64,000 nucleotides of DNA from OLB6 sp964467455 (GCA_964467455.1 CAYXQJ010000015.1:1-64000); one strand, 5' to 3'. Positions 24,623 to 34,058 are shown, numbered from the stretch's first letter. A program made the numbers and translations. Notes: generated from the sequence alone by a model not told the origin.

Positions 24623-26274
24623 TACTGCAAGCACAAACAAGACGTCGTGATCCTCATGTCGGCGTTCTTCCACACGTCTTTGAATTGTTGTTCGATGCGT
24701 GTGGCTTCATCGTTCTTACCAAGGATGGAGAGCGTCTTGGATAGACCGTAGAGTGACCAGCCGTTGTTGGGATATTTCTTGAGGTCGGCGCGATAGACGG
24801 CTTCGGCTTCGTCGAAGCGCTGTGCGGCGAGCAATGCGGCACCAAGGGAATGACGTGTTGGAATGATCCACGACGGCGGTTCATCGTAGTGGAGGGCATC
24901 TTCGAGGGCGATGGCTTTGCGAAGTTCTGCCAGCCCCTTATCGATCTGACCTTCATGATAGAGGAGTTCGCCGGTGAGGACGTGGCGGGCGATGTTGACG
25001 ATAGCCGTTGACATGTTGTTGCCGAACGTGCCGGTTGTTGGGACGCGACGAGCTTCTTGTTCGAACAACGCCAACTCTTGTCGGGCTTCCGTGGTGCGTT
25101 TTGTGGCGGCAAAGGCCACACCGCGTGCATAATGACGCATCGTGCGCGTGAGCGGCAAGATCGAGTCCGGCTCGGGAGCATCGAGGATCTCGTCCCATCG
25201 TCCAAAGCGGACGCGCACTTCGAGAGGCATTGCATAAAATCCGTCGATCACATCGGCCCACGTTGCGCGGAAGGTGTCGGGGATGGCCGCAACAAGGTCG
25301 TCGAGTGTTTCGATCGCTTCTTCACTGCGGCCGGTCATCATGCAGGCAAGGGCCTTCATGTGATAGTTGTGGGCCATGTAGATGCGGTAGAATCCTTGAC
25401 GCGGTGATCGTTTTTGATACAACCGGTCAGCTTCCATGGCGTTGGTGTTGGCGATAATAGCTTTCTCCCAATCGCCGATACGCACATCGATGTGTGAGGG
25501 CATGTGGACGAGGTGTCCGAGCGCCGGTGTGAGTTCGCGGAGCTTGTCGGCAGCGGCCAGGGCTCTCTCTGGATGCGTGCTGGCCTCCATTGCATGGATG
25601 TAGAGGTGCAGGGCGAGCGGATGCGAGGGTGACAGTTGCAGCGTTGCATCGAGGATGCTGAGGATCTGTTCTGTGCCCGGTGTTGGCGCACCGTCGGGAT
25701 GCCATTGATTCCACGGACTCAGGTCCATGAGTGCTTCAGCGGTAAGTGCACCGACATCGGCATCGGTGGGATGGTCAGCCCACACCTTCAACATCGCTTG
25801 GGCATAGGCGCTGTCGAGTCCGGCACGGTTCTCCGGCGGCGTTTCAGCGTATCGTGTAGCGAGAGCGGTGATCAGCGCTTTGTTGACGTCAGATTCCTTC
25901 TCCGCATGTCGCTGGGCGGCGGTCACGGCATGCCACGCAGCGGCGGACTGTTCGGGCACCATCATCGGATAGTTGATGTGCGGACCGTTGGCATAGGCCA
26001 CGCCCCACCAGGCCATGGCACACGTCGAGTCGCTCTTCAACGCCGCTTCGAACGAGCGGATCGCCTCGTCGTGATTGAAGGCAAACAGGAAGGCGATCCC
26101 CTGGTCTACGTACTTCTGGGCCCGATCCGAGCTGGTGGCGACGGCTCGCGTATGGTCTCCGATACCGTCAAAGAGGGGGATCGTTGAACTACTTTCTCCT
26201 GATCCTCCTTCTGAGGAACAGCCGAACAGGAGAAGAACTGCGGCGGCGAGAAATGCCGATGGTAACTTCTTCAT
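24622..26274 (-). CDS. TPR-repeat lipoprotein
   Basis: 550 residues from ATG 26274. The signal peptide ends in a lipobox (LLLFGC). TPR-type helical pairs cover most of the chain (for example YVDQGIAFLFAFNHDEAIRSFEAALKSD and HSLGAALLAAQRFDEAEAVYRADLKKYPNNGWSLYGLS). The middle has a conserved HLVHMPSHIDVRIGDW stretch typical of a widespread family of unknown function. It is likely envelope-anchored and protein-binding. It diverges from the Hcp-like gene. No enzyme site is recognised. Confidence 0.8.
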   Translation of the reverse strand: MKKLPSAFLAAAVLLLFGCSSEGGSGESSSTIPLFDGIGDHTRAVATSSDRAQKYVDQGIAFLFAFNHDEAIRSFEAALKSDSTCAMAWWGVAYANGPHINYPMMVPEQSAAAWHAVTAAQRHAEKESDVNKALITALATRYAETPPENRAGLDSAYAQAMLKVWADHPTDADVGALTAEALMDLSPWNQWHPDGAPTPGTEQILSILDATLQLSPSHPLALHLYIHAMEASTHPERALAAADKLRELTPALGHLVHMPSHIDVRIGDWEKAIIANTNAMEADRLYQKRSPRQGFYRIYMAHNYHMKALACMMTGRSEEAIETLDDLVAAIPDTFRATWADVIDGFYAMPLEVRVRFGRWDEILDAPEPDSILPLTRTMRHYARGVAFAATKRTTEARQELALFEQEARRVPTTGTFGNNMSTAIVNIARHVLTGELLYHEGQIDKGLAELRKAIALEDALHYDEPPSWIIPTRHSLGAALLAAQRFDEAEAVYRADLKKYPNNGWSLYGLSKTLSILGKNDEATRIEQQFKDVWKNADMRITTSCLCLQ

Positions 26275-26364
26275 GCCCCTACTTACGGAAAAACTTGGAA
26301 CAACGAGCCGACATTTTCGGTACGTTGGCACAACGTTCTGTTCATTTTACCCTGAGGAGGGTCT

Positions 26365-26889
26365 ATGTTTCGTGTTCTTACGGCCATCATGGCCTTGTTC
26401 GTGTTCGCACTGCCGCTCACGGCGGCATCGGACTATTTTCTTAAGATCGAAGGCGTCGACGGAGAATCCGAAGATGCTGCTCATCGAAACGAGATCGAAG
26501 TTTTGTCGTGGAGCTGGGGCGTGAGCAATTCCGCCAGCATGTCGTCGGGACAGTCCACAGGGCGACGCACGTATGAGCCCATCGTTTTCAAGAAGCGCAT
26601 CGACAAGTCATCGCCGTTGCTCTTCAAAAGCTGTGCGACCGGCAAACACATCCCCAAGGCCACATTGACGGTGCGTCGGCAAAGTCCGACCGGCGGACCG
26701 GAAGACTACTATACGATCACACTCGAAGACTGCTTCGTCACATCGTATCAAACCAATGGCGGCGGCGGTAGCGGTGGTACGACGTCAGAACAAAGCGAAG
26801 AGATCAAGATCACGTTCAAGAAGATCACGATCTCACATCTTCCAAGCAAATCAACGGAGAGCGATGTCTGGTCGCCCCGTTCCAACTAA
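26365..26889 (+). CDS. Hcp1-family tube-like protein with a Sec signal peptide
   Basis: 174 residues. The mature part matches Hcp1 family proteins of type VI secretion: DYFLKIEGVDGES, VLSWSWGVSN, and the late KITISHL strand. Unlike true T6SS Hcp, it begins with a clear Sec signal peptide (FRVLTAIMALFVFALPLTAAS). It would therefore fold outside the cytoplasm. No other T6SS gene is in the window. It has a strong GAGGAGGG before ATG 26365 and is followed after 7 bp by a tail-collar-like gene. It may form extracellular or periplasmic rings. Confidence 0.8.
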   Translation: MFRVLTAIMALFVFALPLTAASDYFLKIEGVDGESEDAAHRNEIEVLSWSWGVSNSASMSSGQSTGRRTYEPIVFKKRIDKSSPLLFKSCATGKHIPKATLTVRRQSPTGGPEDYYTITLEDCFVTSYQTNGGGGSGGTTSEQSEEIKITFKKITISHLPSKSTESDVWSPRSN

Positions 26890-26896
26890 GGAGGAC

Positions 26897-27691
26897 ATGA
26901 TGAGAACTCTGATCATTCTCCTTCTTCTGATGGTAGGGGGCACGGGGTACGTTCAAGCCCAGATGCCATCATCCGTGAACGTGCAAGGACAGCTGTTTCA
27001 GAAAGACGGACAGCCCGTGCCGGATGGCAGTTATGACGTGACCATTACGTTGTACGAGTCGGCTACGGAAGATGTGAATCCCATCACGGTGTGCGGACCT
27101 TGCACGGTTGCCTTTACGATGGGCGTCTTCAACGTGGATATCGGTGGACCGGGCCAAACGCCCCTTCCACGATTCAACAAGCAATATTGGATCGCCTTCA
27201 AGATCGGCAACGAAGAGCTCCGTCCGCGATTGAAGCTCTCCAGCGTGCCGTCGGCTCTAGAGGCAGCGTACGCTCCCGGCGTCGTGCCGGTGGCGACGAT
27301 CGTGATCTGGGCGAGTAAAAAAGGGTATGACTACTATAAGGCACAGTCAGATTACCGCGTCTGTGAAGGCCAGGCCATGTCGTCGACGGAATTTCCGGAG
27401 CTCTATGCATTGATCGATACCACGTGGGGCAACGGCTCCAACGATGCGGACCCGGCTACCGATTTCAACCTACCGGATCTGCGTGGTATGTTCTTGCGTG
27501 GCGACGATGGCGGTATGGACCGTGATGCCGGTGCACTTGGCAGGACGCCGGCAGGAGAGGTCCCGCATATTGGCGACCTCGACGGTGATGGCGCTCCGGA
27601 CCGCGTAGGCACGTATCAAGGTGTTGGCAACAGTTCAACGTATCAACAGGTACCGAACGTGGCAGTGCGGTATCTAATACGGGTGAGGTGA
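26897..27691 (+). CDS. Secreted phage tail-collar-like protein
   Basis: 264 residues with a signal peptide (RTLIILLLLMVGGTGYVQAQ), an Ig-like or prealbumin-like N-domain (VNVQGQLFQKDGQPVPDGSYDVTITLYES), and a C-terminal domain like the phage tail collar: RVCEGQAMSSTEFPELYALI, then FNLPDLRGMFLRGDDGG. Such domains are found in bacterial surface fibres as well as phages. ATG 26897 has AAGGAGG upstream. GGTAGGGGGC lies in the signal-peptide codons. It sits between the Hcp-like and T9SS-sorted genes. Confidence 0.75.
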   Translation: MMRTLIILLLLMVGGTGYVQAQMPSSVNVQGQLFQKDGQPVPDGSYDVTITLYESATEDVNPITVCGPCTVAFTMGVFNVDIGGPGQTPLPRFNKQYWIAFKIGNEELRPRLKLSSVPSALEAAYAPGVVPVATIVIWASKKGYDYYKAQSDYRVCEGQAMSSTEFPELYALIDTTWGNGSNDADPATDFNLPDLRGMFLRGDDGGMDRDAGALGRTPAGEVPHIGDLDGDGAPDRVGTYQGVGNSSTYQQVPNVAVRYLIRVR

Positions 27692-27693
27692 GT

Positions 27694-28188
27694 ATGATAC
27701 GTGGTCTATGGTTAGTGGTGGGTGGTCTCCTTGTCGCATGTTCAGTAGCGAGTGCGCAAAACTATCGCATGATGAAGGATAGTGCGACCCATGGAGATTC
27801 CATTGCCTATGGTGAAAGCATGACCGGATTCTTTGCCGTTGGTCAAGCAACATCGGCGCCGGTGAGTGGAACCACACAACAAGGGTGGCTCGGCTTCTTG
27901 CCGGTGATCCGCGCACTCAAGCCGCTGTCAGTGTTCGAGAACCCTGAGAACGACCGCCTTACGCTGGCACCTAATCCCGCGTCTGATCGCATCTCGATCG
28001 GCGGTATTCTCGGTATCGTATCTGAGGTACAGGTATGGTCCGTGATCGGAAGTCCGATACAAATACCATTTCAACAAACGGATGAACAGGTGAGCATCGA
28101 CATTGGATCGATCTCTTCCGGATCATACCGCATTGTGCTGGTAAGCGAGACCGGGCGATATTCCAAGGCAGTGTTGGTCACACGTTGA
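27694..28188 (+). CDS. Small T9SS-sorted secreted protein
   Basis: 164 residues: signal peptide (IRGLWLVVGGLLVACSVASAQ), a short domain of about 65 residues (MTGFFAVGQATSAPVSG...GWLGFLPV), and a type A T9SS sorting domain (LTLAPNPASDRISIGG, then SSGSYRIVLVSETGRYSKAVLV). It starts two bases after the tail-collar-like stop. The three secreted genes 26365-28188 form one operon and probably one surface structure or function. Confidence 0.8.
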   Translation: MIRGLWLVVGGLLVACSVASAQNYRMMKDSATHGDSIAYGESMTGFFAVGQATSAPVSGTTQQGWLGFLPVIRALKPLSVFENPENDRLTLAPNPASDRISIGGILGIVSEVQVWSVIGSPIQIPFQQTDEQVSIDIGSISSGSYRIVLVSETGRYSKAVLVTR

Positions 28189-28191
28189 TCT

Positions 28192-28226
28192 CATAATGCA
28201 TAATGCATCATGCATTGTGTATGATG
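28192..28226. repeat. Heptamer array (ATAATGC / ATCATGC)
   Basis: Five 7-bp units of the ATNATGC family follow the T9SS gene. The same family encodes the signal peptide of the lipoprotein at 57551. Confidence 0.75.
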
Positions 28227-28239
28227 CAAAAAAAAAGAA

Positions 28240-28280
28240 AAGGGGCGTTGAGAACATTCTCTCAGCACCCCTTACTTTAT
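28240..28280. terminator. Bidirectional intrinsic terminator
   Basis: A stem AAGGGGCGTTGAGA / CTCTCAGCACCCCTT with one mismatch and a five-base loop is preceded by a long A run and followed by TACTTTATTT. It serves the convergent genes on both sides. Confidence 0.8.
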
Positions 28281-28283
28281 TTC

Positions 28284-28347
28284 TTGGACGATGGACGCTG
28301 AACGCCGGACGTCGGACGCTGGACGCCGGACGCCGAACGCCGAACGT
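28284..28347. repeat. Heptamer array (GGACGNN / GAACGCC)
   Basis: Nine or so 7-bp units such as TGGACGA, TGGACGC, CGGACGT and CGAACGC run up to the stop codon of the next gene. Confidence 0.85.
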
Positions 28348-28348
28348 C

Positions 28349-28960
28349 TTACTGTCCGAACGTAAACCCGACCTTGATCCCGATGTAGCTGTACGAGTTA
28401 TCCTCTGCACCGGAGAGTGTTTCTCCGGCATCGAACACGGCGTTATAATCCAGTTGCAAGAGCATGTTGGATTGGCGGTTGAGTCGGAAGTTCATACCAA
28501 CGGCCGGCATCACGGCAAAGTGCGTCGTGGTTTGAGAGTAGGAATAAACACCTGCCTCGAACCAACGCGTCATCCACTGCATGCCTGCGCCGAGTTTGAA
28601 GAACGGTTGGATCTTGTCGATCCGATCGGCCATCGTGTGCTGGATCGTTGCCATCAGCGGTACGGCGGCAACGCGACGTACCTGTGATCCGAAGAGCGCT
28701 CCTTGCGGGAATTCAGTGAGTTCATCGCGATAGAAGGCCTCCCAGCGCTGCCAGCCGCTGGCAAGGCCGACCTTGTTGTGGTCATCTAAGGAATACTGCA
28801 ATTCGCCGCCCAAGCCGGCCCAGCCGTATTGGTCGATGTAGTCGCCGAGATTGCCGGTTGGAACACCCATGTTCCAGGTGGCCGTAAAATCCCAATCACG
28901 CGTCGCATAAGACGGAGCGGCGCTGATGACCAGGGCAAGTAGAACGATGATGCGTTTCAT
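28349..28960 (-). CDS. Outer-membrane beta-barrel protein
   Basis: 203 residues, with signal peptide (KRIIVLLALVISAAPSYA) and about eight amphipathic strands ending in KVGFTFGQ, consistent with the small OmpA-like or OMP_b-brl barrels common in Bacteroidota. Last gene of a four-gene envelope operon (33186 to 28349) with gaps of 21-30 bp. No specific function is recognised. Confidence 0.7.
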   Translation of the reverse strand: MKRIIVLLALVISAAPSYATRDWDFTATWNMGVPTGNLGDYIDQYGWAGLGGELQYSLDDHNKVGLASGWQRWEAFYRDELTEFPQGALFGSQVRRVAAVPLMATIQHTMADRIDKIQPFFKLGAGMQWMTRWFEAGVYSYSQTTTHFAVMPAVGMNFRLNRQSNMLLQLDYNAVFDAGETLSGAEDNSYSYIGIKVGFTFGQ

Positions 28961-28981
28961 ATTGTCTCTGATCCTTCTTGA

Positions 28982-29629
28982 TTAGGGTTGTGCACTACGA
29001 TAAAGGTATGGCGACTGATCGAACATCTGACGGACGCCTGCCGAGATGTACTGGACGTTGCTGGCCTCGGAGCTTGAGAGCAAGCCGTTGGATGAACCGA
29101 TCCATACGGCGCGCATCTGCAACGTGTCGTTGTTCTCTCGTCTTGTGACCTTATCCATTTCCACGATCACCGAGCCCGTGGTGTAGGAATAGTAGCTTCC
29201 GGATGGATAATACGGCGGGTAGTACCAACCCCAATAGCCCCATCCATATCCATACCACGGATAGTACCAATAGTTGTAGTAGTAGCCGATGGTGACGTTC
29301 TGGAGAGCGGAAACGCGGACAGTGGTATGTGGGAGGGCGCCGTTCGTGTCAGTAACCTGCGTCCAGCCCATCGAGACAAGATTCGCAGCGATACCGTCAA
29401 GGAGGGCTTGGTCGTACCCACGCGGAATGTCGTCGAGTTTGGTCGAATCGCCAAGGATATGGAAGACGGAGTCAACAAGGTAGAAGGTCTGCAGACCGTC
29501 GAATGCACCGGCAGTTGTGTCATAGATCGTGACCACCGTGCGATAGTCATCGGTGGATAGACCGTAATCCGTGTAGCAGGACGTCAACAAGACGGCACAC
29601 GCGGAGAGCAGTACGATGAATTTAGTCAT
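28982..29629 (-). CDS. DUF4136-type lipoprotein
   Basis: 215 residues with lipobox LLTSC. The layout fits DUF4136: D.Y.TV..YD..... followed by FYLVDS, a helical RGYDQALLDGIAANLVSMGWTQV segment and a Tyr/Trp/Gly-rich loop (YYYNYWYYPWYGYGWGYWG), ending in EMDKVTRRENNDTLQMRAVWIGSSNG. Function is unknown; probably outer-membrane associated. Co-transcribed with the flanking barrel proteins. Confidence 0.75.
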   Translation of the reverse strand: MTKFIVLLSACAVLLTSCYTDYGLSTDDYRTVVTIYDTTAGAFDGLQTFYLVDSVFHILGDSTKLDDIPRGYDQALLDGIAANLVSMGWTQVTDTNGALPHTTVRVSALQNVTIGYYYNYWYYPWYGYGWGYWGWYYPPYYPSGSYYSYTTGSVIVEMDKVTRRENNDTLQMRAVWIGSSNGLLSSSEASNVQYISAGVRQMFDQSPYLYRSAQP

Positions 29630-29652
29630 GATTGGGTTCCGAGTGTTGGTGA

Positions 29653-30330
29653 TCAGAATGCAAAGAACAGACCGCCGCTAAGCTCGCCTTCGATCGTGCC
29701 CCAGGCGCCGGCACCTGTGCCACAACCGCCAGTGCTACAGTAGAAGGTTAGATTGGCGAAGTAAAGGGGCATGAAGAGTCGACCCTGCAGACGGATGCCG
29801 ATCTTGTCACTCAAGTAGATCTTTGCGCCGCCCAGACCGGATACAGCGAAATAGAGATCCGTGTCGTATCGTTGATCTTCAGGAGAGAAGATCGCCATTC
29901 CGAGATTGCCACCGATGAAGGGGGCAACGTTGTTCTTGCGGAAGGTCTTGATGGTGCCCAGCTGGATGTAATGCGTGCTCAGGTTTCCCAGATCGTTGAT
30001 CGCATCGGGATCCCAACTGCCATAATAGTTATAGGGCTCATAGGTCATCGAGCCGGAGCGGTAGGAATACGACAGCTCGAACACGAGGTCTTTTTTGATG
30101 TAGTAGTCGAGAGCACCACCATACCACATTGATCCATTCAACGTGAGATCACCATCATAGGTACGGATGAATGATCCAAATGAATATCCCGACTGGACAG
30201 CGAGTTCGAGTTTCGCCGGCTTAGAAACTTGGTGCGGAGCAGTCGGCGCCTGCTGCCATTCGGTCTGTGCGCTGAGGTGAACAGCGAAGGTGATGAGAAC
30301 TACAAGTACGACCACTGTACGGTGGAGCAT
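29653..30330 (-). CDS. Outer-membrane beta-barrel protein
   Basis: 225 residues with signal peptide (VVVLVVLITFAVHLSAQ) and barrel strands (LELAVQSGYSFGSF, LVFELSYSYRSGSM, GIRLQGRLFMPLYF) ending in LSGGLFFAF. A cysteine pair (FYCSTGGCG) is near the C-terminus. The second gene of the four-gene operon. Confidence 0.7.
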   Translation of the reverse strand: MLHRTVVVLVVLITFAVHLSAQTEWQQAPTAPHQVSKPAKLELAVQSGYSFGSFIRTYDGDLTLNGSMWYGGALDYYIKKDLVFELSYSYRSGSMTYEPYNYYGSWDPDAINDLGNLSTHYIQLGTIKTFRKNNVAPFIGGNLGMAIFSPEDQRYDTDLYFAVSGLGGAKIYLSDKIGIRLQGRLFMPLYFANLTFYCSTGGCGTGAGAWGTIEGELSGGLFFAF

Positions 30331-30360
30331 GGACTAACCTCTGAAATGGTTAGCGCAAAT

Positions 30361-33186
30361 TTAGCGCATCCGCGGTCCAAATCCACCCATCCCGGGTGAG
30401 CCGCCGGCAAAGTTTCGCAGGTCGTAGCTGAAGGTGAGCATGAAGTAGTTGGTCAGTACCTGCGTCCGCGTGTCTTCGTAGGAAATGTCGTTGATCGTCC
30501 GGTTGACGGAGGCGTTCTGACGCAGGATGTCGAAGACCGTCAAGCGGATCTCGGCGCGTTTATTATCTAGGAAACGGTAGCCGATGCCGGCATTCCAGAC
30601 CGTAAAGGTACGGTCGAACCCTTCCCCAAGACCCGTATACATCTGGTGCTCAACGTCGGTACTGCAGGCGATGGCGCCGATGTTCCAGATCAGACGTCCT
30701 GTGACGAAATGGTTAAAGTAGTTGGCATCGTTCTGACGCTGGACGGAGTTGATCACGATGTTGTAGATGCCGTTGTATGACGCAGAGAGGTCGATGTCTT
30801 CGGAGAAATTCGAACTCATGAAGAGTCCGCCGCTCATCGTGGTGTTGTTGGCCATGTTCTCGATGCCGTTCACCAGACCCGGTACGCGGGAATAGTTGAC
30901 GCTGGCATTGAAGTTGAGGTTGCTCTTGATGAACTTGGCCGGCATCGTATAGGTGAAGAACGAACGAGCGTTGATGTTGCCCGAAAGATTGACGGGGCGT
31001 GAAATGGTAGCGCCGGGCGGAATGCTGACGCCGCTGACGATGGTGTCGGTGCTGGTAACGATGTTCTCCTGTCCGATGTAGTCATCAACAAACGACACGC
31101 TCACAAAACCAAAGAGGGCGCGGCCGTTCATCCAGTCAGCGTCGCGGAAGCGCAGCGAGAGGTCGTGAGAGTAGCTCTGCCCAAGGTCGGGATTACCCAA
31201 CGATAACTGCAGCGGGTTGCTGTTGTCGACCACCTGCTGCAATTGTGTGATGCTCGGCGCATTCGTGCTGGTGCGGTAACGAAGCGTGAACTCGCTGGCC
31301 ATGGAGAATCGCTGTCGCCACTGAAACGACGGTAGAATGTTGTTGAAGGTTCGGGTGATGTTCAACGTGGTCGGGAAAACCTGATCGCCAGTCAACTCGG
31401 CGTATTGATAGTCGCCCCCTACCGTAAAGATGGTGTTGCCAAACTGAATGCGGTACAATGCACCGAGGCGGTGTTGTGCGTAGAGGTTGTCGTACTCGTT
31501 GCTCAAGGCCGGATTCAACGTCGTGTAGTCATTCGTCAGAGAGTCGAAATCATTGGTCTTCTTGTCGGCAGCGGTATAGCGGAAGTTAGGCGCATACGAC
31601 AGCTGAAGCATGCTCGAGTCGCTCACGGGCTCTGTGTACGAGATCTGTCCGCTATAGGTCGGCCCGAGTTGTTCCTGCGTGGAGCGTTGATCGATCCGTG
31701 TGGTGGAATTGATCGGCACAAACTGATTGATGGCTTCAAGATCACCATCGGAGCTGTTCGTGCTATAGTTGATGTTGACGTTTGCGGCCAAGGTGCGGCC
31801 GGCCGCGAAACGGTGACGGTAGGTGAGGGCGCCGGCCAGCGTAGCAGCATTCGACTCTGTGGTGTTATTGGTGATGTTACGGCTGAGCGTGTCAACGTTC
31901 GTCATGATGCCCGCAGAATTGTCGATCTGCGAGATCGACTGAACGTTAACACGAGGTTCAAAGAGCAATGCGTCTTCCGCACTCAAGCCGGCGGTGAGGC
32001 GTAGATTGAAACGATGGTTGCGCGAGATGGACGTTGCGATCGAACTGTCTTGGTAGACCTGACCCTCCGGTTGTACATACGTACGATCCATGAACGAGCT
32101 GTTGTCGTTGTCGGCATAGTTGAAGAAATAGGAACCTTCGGCGTCGACGTTCTCGCCCCATGAATCCGTATAGTTCGTTCCCAGGGCATGTGTGGTGGTG
32201 ATCCCACCCTGTTGGTCAACGAAGAGGTTCGAGAACTGACCGCCGCTCTGGCGCATCATTCGCTGTGCACCGCCCATGCGCATGAAGTTGCCCATCATGC
32301 GTCCCATCGGACCGCCGCCACCCATGCCGCCGAACAGGTCCATCGGTGAGAAATTCTGTTGGTTGATGTTATTCGTCAGTCCGAGAATAGTGATCCGTTG
32401 CGGACCATCAAAGATGTTGTACGTAGCACCACCGCTCCACCGATCATCGGTTCCATACCCTCCATAGAACTTGCCGAACTGACCGGTCTTGCGATCTTTC
32501 TTTGTCTTGAGGTTGATGGTCTTCTCTGTATTGCCGTCGTCAAAACCGCCGAACATCGAGACGTCGGTCCGTGCATCATAGATCTGGACACTTTCCACCA
32601 TGTCGGCCGGTGTGTTGCGCAATGTTGCCGTTGCATCGTCGCCGAAGAAGCGCTTGCCGTCTACCAAGACCCGTGACACTTGTTCACCTTGTGCGCGCAC
32701 GGTGCCGTTCTCAACGGTGATGCCGGGCATCTTCTTGACGAGGTCTTCCGCCGTTGCGTTCTCGTTGGTCTTGTACGCCTTGGCACTCATCTGCGTTGTG
32801 TCGCCCCGGATCTCCACGGCCACAGCTTCGGCTTCCACCTCGACGGCCTTGAGACTGACCGTGTCCTTGGACATTTCGACGCGACCAAGCGAAACACCCC
32901 GATCGCGAATGAAGATCGTTGACGTATACTTCAGAAATCCCACGCCGGTGGCGGAGAGACGCCACGGACCTTTGTCGACCTCTTCGATCTCGAACGTCCC
33001 GTCACGCTTGGAGATCGCCCCTTTGACCTTGGTGGTATCGGCGGCCGACACTAATCGAATGGTGATCCCGGCCAGCGGGCTGCCGTCCGTGCCATCCACC
33101 ATACGTCCGCTCACAGGATACTGAGCATACGTCGTTACCGTGAAAAAGACCGTCAAGATCAACAAAGAGAACAGGTTACGCGTCAC
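30361..33186 (-). CDS. TonB-receptor-like outer-membrane protein with CarboxypepD_reg domain
   Basis: 941 residues: signal peptide, an N-terminal CarboxypepD_reg-like domain (residues about 22-100: PVSGRMVDGTDGSPLAGITI), a plug-like domain (TAEDLVKKMPGITVENGTV, then VSRVLVDGKRFFGDDATATL), and a long beta-barrel of the OMP_b-brl_3 type ending GGFGPRMR. Met/Gly-rich loops (GGMGGGGPMGRMMGNFMRMGG) may bind copper or other metals. It heads the envelope operon and lies just downstream of nosY on the same strand. The substrate is not known; peptides or metals are possible. Confidence 0.8.
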   Translation of the reverse strand: MTRNLFSLLILTVFFTVTTYAQYPVSGRMVDGTDGSPLAGITIRLVSAADTTKVKGAISKRDGTFEIEEVDKGPWRLSATGVGFLKYTSTIFIRDRGVSLGRVEMSKDTVSLKAVEVEAEAVAVEIRGDTTQMSAKAYKTNENATAEDLVKKMPGITVENGTVRAQGEQVSRVLVDGKRFFGDDATATLRNTPADMVESVQIYDARTDVSMFGGFDDGNTEKTINLKTKKDRKTGQFGKFYGGYGTDDRWSGGATYNIFDGPQRITILGLTNNINQQNFSPMDLFGGMGGGGPMGRMMGNFMRMGGAQRMMRQSGGQFSNLFVDQQGGITTTHALGTNYTDSWGENVDAEGSYFFNYADNDNSSFMDRTYVQPEGQVYQDSSIATSISRNHRFNLRLTAGLSAEDALLFEPRVNVQSISQIDNSAGIMTNVDTLSRNITNNTTESNAATLAGALTYRHRFAAGRTLAANVNINYSTNSSDGDLEAINQFVPINSTTRIDQRSTQEQLGPTYSGQISYTEPVSDSSMLQLSYAPNFRYTAADKKTNDFDSLTNDYTTLNPALSNEYDNLYAQHRLGALYRIQFGNTIFTVGGDYQYAELTGDQVFPTTLNITRTFNNILPSFQWRQRFSMASEFTLRYRTSTNAPSITQLQQVVDNSNPLQLSLGNPDLGQSYSHDLSLRFRDADWMNGRALFGFVSVSFVDDYIGQENIVTSTDTIVSGVSIPPGATISRPVNLSGNINARSFFTYTMPAKFIKSNLNFNASVNYSRVPGLVNGIENMANNTTMSGGLFMSSNFSEDIDLSASYNGIYNIVINSVQRQNDANYFNHFVTGRLIWNIGAIACSTDVEHQMYTGLGEGFDRTFTVWNAGIGYRFLDNKRAEIRLTVFDILRQNASVNRTINDISYEDTRTQVLTNYFMLTFSYDLRNFAGGSPGMGGFGPRMR

Positions 33187-33281
33187 GTGCAGGTTCCGGG
33201 CGAGTGCAGAATTGCCTAAAAACGCCCATAGACGTCATTTGGTTTCGACTCGTTTAAACTTTTTTGGAAGGGGGCAGCCCC

Positions 33282-34058
33282 TTACCAATCTTTTTTGTTG
33301 AAAGCGCGGAGTCCGGCAACGAAGGGAATGGCCGTCCACAACAACAACGAAGCAGCCGAGATACCGATGCCCAGCGTGGTGCCAAAGAACTTTTGGAAGA
33401 CGGCGCCGGTGTAGCCCATAAGGGCTGCGTAGTCGAACGTGAGCATGACGATAATGCGGGCGAGGTCGATAGGGTTGAGGACGACCATGGCGATCGTCGG
33501 CGTTTCCATCGGATAGTCGCTGAAGCCGACAGTGATGGCGAGGATGATGCCATCGTACAACACGGCAAAGAACAACCACAAGATGAAGGAGAGGCCGAGA
33601 CTGGCTGCTTTATCGTGGATCGTGATCGCCAGATAAAATGCCGTGGCAAAGAAGACCATCGTGAGTGCTGCACCCGTGGCGAGCAAGCTCAGCACGGATG
33701 CGGAGAGCAGGATACCGTGGAGTGCCGTAGGGATGGCGATACCAAGGAGGAAGGCGCCGAGGAACGGCAGAGCGACACCGAGATAGAGTGCGGTGAAGAT
33801 CGAGGAACGTTTGACCGGCTGCGACAACATCAATTCGATGAAGTCGCGACTGTTATGCATGTGGGCCGTCCCAAACATCGTTGCGGCCAAGGGGATCAGG
33901 AGGAGGACGATGTTCATCAGGCCGACGACGGTCTTGGCCTCACCGGCAGTGAAGAATAACAGTCCTTCCGTGGTCACCAAGAAGAAGGCGAGGTAGAGCA
34001 GCACCCATCGACCGCGGCCGACATCGCGCAAGACGTAGGAGAGAAGTCGCGTTGTCAT
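33282..34058 (-). CDS. nosY: NosY, ABC permease of copper-site maturation
   Basis: 258 residues with six predicted membrane helices, matching NosY-type ABC-2 permeases. With NosF and NosD it delivers sulfur or assists copper-site (CuZ) assembly of nitrous oxide reductase in the periplasm. The stretch AHMHNSRDFIELMLSQPVKRSSIF is the typical early cytoplasmic loop. The start overlaps nosF by four bases. It is the last gene of the nos cluster; a short GGGG/CCCC hairpin containing AGGGGGC follows at 33269. Confidence 0.9.
   Translation of the reverse strand: MTTRLLSYVLRDVGRGRWVLLYLAFFLVTTEGLLFFTAGEAKTVVGLMNIVLLLIPLAATMFGTAHMHNSRDFIELMLSQPVKRSSIFTALYLGVALPFLGAFLLGIAIPTALHGILLSASVLSLLATGAALTMVFFATAFYLAITIHDKAASLGLSFILWLFFAVLYDGIILAITVGFSDYPMETPTIAMVVLNPIDLARIIVMLTFDYAALMGYTGAVFQKFFGTTLGIGISAASLLLWTAIPFVAGLRAFNKKDW

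Noticed and set aside
26365..27691. Type VI secretion locus or prophage
   Set aside because: Only Hcp-like and collar-like genes are present, both with signal peptides. No TssB/C, VgrG, baseplate, capsid or terminase gene is in the window.
31405..32004. Open frame antisense to the TonB-like receptor
   Set aside because: The sense gene has clear domains; the antisense translation shows no recognisable feature. Similar antisense frames at 33264 and 9613 were also dropped.
33261..33290. Intrinsic terminator after nosY
   Set aside because: A GGGG/CCCC hairpin exists, but on the minus strand it is not followed by a U run.
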